From assembly GCF_020921035.1 (NCBI RefSeq), contig NC_063150.1, forward strand, positions 33,093,826 through 33,157,825: a stretch of DNA of 64,000 bases, read 5' to 3'. This DNA is from Rhodamnia argentea (Eukaryota > Streptophyta > Magnoliopsida > Myrtales > Myrtaceae). Shown piece by piece: positions 60,401 through 64,000 of the stretch (position 1 is the stretch's first letter; the number at the start of each line of letters is the position of its first letter). The notes beneath the pieces are model-generated. The model made no database searches, was not told the DNA's origin, and saw only the letters and a list, made by a program, of their open reading frames with translations. The position numbers and the translations under genes were made by a program.

Positions 60401-61689
60401 CTTTTCCTCAATTTAAAAAAGTTAAAAATTATTTTTTTTTTCCAAAAGAGTTGTGGCCTCGATGGACCCTGGCAAGGGCGTCGAGGACCCGTGCTCAACC
60501 TCAATATTACCAGGCCTGGCATCTCGGGCAGGGGCAACGGCATCCCAAGCCCGACCTCAATGGACTCAGGTGCAGCGGCTCAGATAGACCTAGGCCAAGG
60601 CACCAGAGTACCGGGCCAACCTTGATGGACATGGCGGGGGCCGAGGACCCGGCCCAGCTGCCAAGGGCCTCGAGAACCGAAGAAGTAGCCTGCCAGGTGT
60701 CGAGGACCAGCACTGCCACGTCCCACTCTTTGTTGGGTGCTTTCGACGCCACGTGATCGGCTGTCGTTGCGCCTCAATTGGGCTCGGTGGTCCACAAACT
60801 TCGAAGCGATTCGGCAGCACCGAAGTTTGGTGCGGCCTAGTAATTCTAACCCCACCACCAGCTTTTTTTCGAATTTCACATGCATTGGTTTCGTCCAACT
60901 TGATTCTCATTTTCCTTGAGATAAAAAAAGGAAGGCGATTCAAGCCATGACACACGTCTAGCAACTTCAATGTTAAAATAAATATAATTTGGTTATACAC
61001 ATGATTTCGGTTCAAATTGAAGTGCAATGAATGTGTTCTTCACTCTAAACAGAAATATATATTATTTTCTCCGGTACGATTAAGTTTTTACCACCTCATC
61101 CGTTTCACTTCTACAGAGAAATCAGAATTTCTATTCATATTTTTAGTGCGGACACGTCACGCATCCGACATAAACATATGTAACATACATCCTACATCCT
61201 AATCATGTCTGAAAATTAAAAATTAATAAAAAAAAATACTAAGCTGAAAACGACTCTAGGAGAAAGCCGTGAAGATGTTGATCTCTTAAGTTCCCACTCA
61301 CATTTTCCTTAATCCCCCGCGTTTAGTACTCTAATTACTTTGATTTGGTCTCGAAGGAGAAGTGGTAAAGGAAGCAAAACCCAAGTTGGTCTTTTAAGCA
61401 TTAAAGGCATGAACTTGGGAGCAAACCAAAGGCCCCGCCCCCTCCATTCATTCCTACTCTTCATTCAATGGTCCCAAAGTTTGGTAGCAAAAGGAGAAGC
61501 AAATAGAAAAAAGAAATGCTCCGTTTCACTTTCGAGCCATTCAAACGAAAAGCAACGGCAAATTGAATTCGACAGGCTAATCTACAGCAAAGTTCTCTAA
61601 GAGCCACCCGAGCCTCAAGCAACATTAGCAAAAAATCCTCAAAAGAAACAAAAAGAAAAAAAAAAAATTCAGATTTCTGAAAAATTACA
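60401..61689. other. Spacer with a GC-rich tract, no supported gene
   Basis: The tract at 60440-60760 is GC-rich with overlapping open frames on both strands, a composition effect. No domain is seen in any of them. The remainder is AT-rich. Confidence 0.4.
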
Positions 61690-61875
61690 ATAAAAGAAGA
61701 AGAAAATTTGTCTATGTCGGTCGGCCGGCCAGCCAGTGTCCATGTCGGTGGTTTCCGGCCTAAATTGGTCGGAAAGACTTTCTTGGCAAATTGTCAAAAG
61801 ATTTCGGACTAAATTGTTGAATTAAAAGGTTTATGACTGAATCGACGTCCGTACAATCGGTTTTGTTAATTTTTT
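61690..61875. mobile_element. Foldback repeat family 1, right half
   Basis: Contains AAATTTGTCTATGTCGG, TTTCCGGCCTAAATTGGTC, ATTTCGGACTAAATTG and AAAGGTTTATGACTGAATCG in right-arm order. Confidence 0.55.
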
Positions 61876-62904
61876 CTAAAGAATTAGTTGAATGTTTGGA
61901 CGGTTTCATGAGTGGAATCGGCCATGCGTTGCATGGATCACGATGCCGAATCGCCCTCGTGGCGTCTGCTTTATTGTAGAATAATGCTAGTTAGACCAGA
62001 AATAGGATTTAGCTTCTCAGCCACGCTAGATTGAAGGCCCACCCCGGATTTGAATATTAGTTGGCTCGATCGGGTCGTGGTTTGTAATTGGTATACATGC
62101 TCTTTAGGACATTTACGACTTGCATTGCTATGTGCACTTTTGAATTTTAGTTGGCCTTCTTTACATTTACTTTTTTTTTTCCACAATACGCGTTTAATTC
62201 GTAAATTGTTCTCTCTCCACCGAATGTCTTTAAGAGATTTTTTTTTTTTGTTGTCGAAACTCAAACTAATCAATTTCGATTTCATTGTAGTGAACGCGCG
62301 ATTGTGGAAATGAAACCTAAATGCCCACATCAACGATGCAGATCGGTTGCTTTGTGGAGCGATACATGCGCCTGCTCGGTTCAAAACGGACTTGGACACC
62401 CTCCGACACGAGAAAATGAATATGTAATTCGGATGTCGGGTTTTCATTTCCGATCATCTGCGATATTCGTTTTGCTTTTACGGAAATCGAGACGTGACAA
62501 AAGCGTTTCGACCGTCTTGTGAAGTACATCTCAAATTTGAAAAATTGGCCACATATACTGTACACGTGGCAGCAGCACATTTTTTCTTTTTTGGTTCTAT
62601 TTCTAATATTCTGGGGGCTGTACTTTTTTCCCCGCGATGTATAAACGGAAACAAAAGTTGGGTGGGGACATGAGGACGAACGAGAGGGTGAGGGGGAACC
62701 AGCCTAGCGATAAAAGATCGAGAGGCCAAAAACATGAAGAAAGGAAACAAAGACGTAAACAAAATAGTCACTTATCGGCGATCGTGGCATTTACGATGAC
62801 GACCAAAAATATTTTGTTCGTTTATTCAATTTTTGCAATATCGCTTTTATAAATACATATATATTTTATAAAATTATTTACTTTTTCAAAGAACAAAAAG
62901 AGTT
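61876..62904. other. Intergenic spacer, no supported gene
   Basis: A 158-residue minus frame (62447-61971) has no recognised domain and a strongly basic, low-complexity make-up. Confidence 0.4.
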
Positions 62905-63090
62905 TGAAAGTCAACGAGGCGTTGATTGAGTTAGTGAGATCCTTGGACCTTAGACAGTTAAAGCGATAAGGTCCGGGTTTGAATTTTTCCGACAGCGTCT
63001 TGGAGGACTTGACCGGTGGCATTGGCGCTCATACCCCACCACCCCAAGGAATAATTCACGCGGGAAACTTCGGTTACAAAAAAAAATAAA
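62905..63090 (+). mobile_element. Possible tRNA-derived SINE
   Basis: TTGAGTTAGTGAGATCC resembles a polymerase III A-box region, and GTCCGGGTTTGAATTTTTCC about 43 bp later resembles a B-box. The unit ends in an A-rich tail (ACAAAAAAAAATAAAT). No clear target duplication, so the call is tentative. Confidence 0.4.
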
Positions 63091-63319
63091 TTACATTACG
63101 TGTATGTATCGAAAGTCGTGCTTTGAATTTTATTTGATTATATCCTAAACAAATGCAATTATTATTCATTTTCACTGGAGCATAAATGAATAGTGTAATT
63201 GCAATTAAGCCGAGCCGAGATAAAAACCCAATTCGATTGTTGTCCAAATGACAGCCGGAAAAATAGAAGAGAATTCTAGGGGCTTTCGCAGTTTTGAGCA
63301 TCGCATTATAAACGCAACC

Positions 63320-64000
63320 CCACCGAGCCATCCCACCGCTTTGACCCCTCTCTCTTCTCTCTAACTTCTCAACCTTCCTCGGTTCGTCGTCTGATCGGAA
63401 AAGTTTCCCGGACCGATCATTGCCGGTTCCGGCTTCCGGAGGCGATTGCTCTTTCCAAATGGATGCGTCGATGACATGACTTGTCTTCCGGATTACTCCG
63501 TCGCCACTCGCATTATCGGCGCGTTTGGGTAACTCGCTCGCTCGTCTCTCCTCCTCGTTTCCTTTGCTTTCCGGTCGGTGATCGAGGCTTGCATCTCTGG
63601 CTCGGAGTTCTCTCCGAGCTTCGATTTCGCTGAGTTTTCTTTTTTGCTTTACCTGGAAGGAGAGATGATGGATTGAAGAGGAACCGGTGCTGCCTCCCCC
63701 ACCTCCCTTTGTTTTGGTGAATGTATGCCGTACAAGGCACCTCTTGCGTAGTTCGCTTCGCATGCCGGCGATTGTCTCAGTCGATCGTTTGAGGCAATCG
63801 GATGTTCTTTATTTAAGAAGCTTATCTCCTAGTTGAATTTATTTATTTATTTTTTTTTGGGCGAAAAATTGCAAAAGTTGCTGCATTTGTTTTGGAAAAA
63901 TGGTAGGATCAGAGGCCGATTGTCCTAAGTCGTTTTCTTAGCTGCAGTTGCTATCTTGGTTGAGTAGATGCTCGCATCACGGATGCAAGTTATAATGCTT
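63320..64000 (+). promoter_or_regulatory. Leader-like segment, possible start of a plus-strand gene beyond the window
   Basis: GC and CT content rise sharply from 63330 (CCCCTCTCTCTTCTCTCTAA). A possible donor GGGTAACT lies at 63527. The tract resembles a plant 5' untranslated exon followed by an intron. The 229-residue minus frame here (63763-63074) is more likely the antisense shadow of this GC-rich leader than a protein. The coding part would lie past 64000. Confidence 0.35.

Noticed and set aside
60507-61027. Several open frames on both strands in a GC-rich tract
   Set aside because: Open on both strands at once, which is a composition effect; no domain in any frame.
63074-63763. 229-residue minus reading frame at the right edge
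   Set aside because: It runs through a GC-rich, leader-like tract and then AT-rich spacer without any recognisable domain; more likely a shadow of a plus-strand leader.
1-64000. CRISPR arrays, bacterial operons or phage modules
   Set aside because: No regular repeat-spacer pattern or bacterial gene layout; the gene structure is that of a plant nucleus.

Overview
This is nuclear DNA from a flowering plant, almost certainly a eudicot. It is AT-rich, with small exons and long AT-rich introns, two nuclear tRNA genes, plant-specific gene families (NAC, RLCK-VII kinase, plant EXO70, DRB) and Ty1/copia, PIF/Harbinger and hAT-like transposons. A woody rosid such as a member of the Myrtaceae would fit, but that is inference; the sequence alone does not settle the species.

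Five protein-coding genes could be assembled exon by exon with consistent reading phases. (1) A CID-domain RPRD/Rtt103-like RNA polymerase II CTD-binding protein lies on the minus strand, 4537-11299, with a probable 5' leader exon near 13.8-14.1 kb; it encodes 524 residues. (2) An exocyst EXO70 subunit, probably clade C, lies on the minus strand, 29854-32165 (684 residues). (3) A double-stranded-RNA-binding protein of the DRB2/3/5 type lies on the minus strand, 34056-35609 (415 residues). (4) A receptor-like cytoplasmic kinase of subfamily VII (PBS1-like) lies on the minus strand, 38566-41546 (416 residues). (5) A NAC-domain protein of the NAC083 type lies on the plus strand, 48859-50155 (239 residues). 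Two tRNA genes, Gln(UUG) on plus and Glu(UUC) on minus, face each other at 37.8-38.0 kb. A leader-like segment at the right edge may begin a plus-strand gene lying mostly outside the window. The five genes share no pathway or operon logic. They are separate single-copy transcription units concerned with transcription-linked RNA processing, secretion, small-RNA biology, signalling and transcriptional control.

The most striking structure is a three-level transposon nest at 14870-29022. A degenerate, internally deleted copia element (A) was hit in its right LTR by a PIF/Harbinger element (18531-28908, TAA target duplication, near-perfect terminal inverted repeats). The Harbinger element carries a broken Myb/SANT-like ORF, and that ORF was later split by a second, nearly full-length copia element (B, 21335-27629). 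Copia B is inactive; most of its premature stops replace conserved tryptophan codons, which suggests decay by cytosine methylation.

The intergenic space from about 36.8 kb to the right end holds many small mobile elements. These include at least eight complete or half copies of a foldback repeat built from TTTAGGAC-type units, six copies of a roughly 240-bp inverted-repeat MITE, a Harbinger-type MITE with TAA duplication, and a hAT-type MITE with a perfect 8-bp duplication. There is also a possible SINE and a roughly 300-bp tract that looks organellar. I found no CRISPR array, operon, or clearly new biological system. The nest and the clustered foldback family are the parts most worth a second look.
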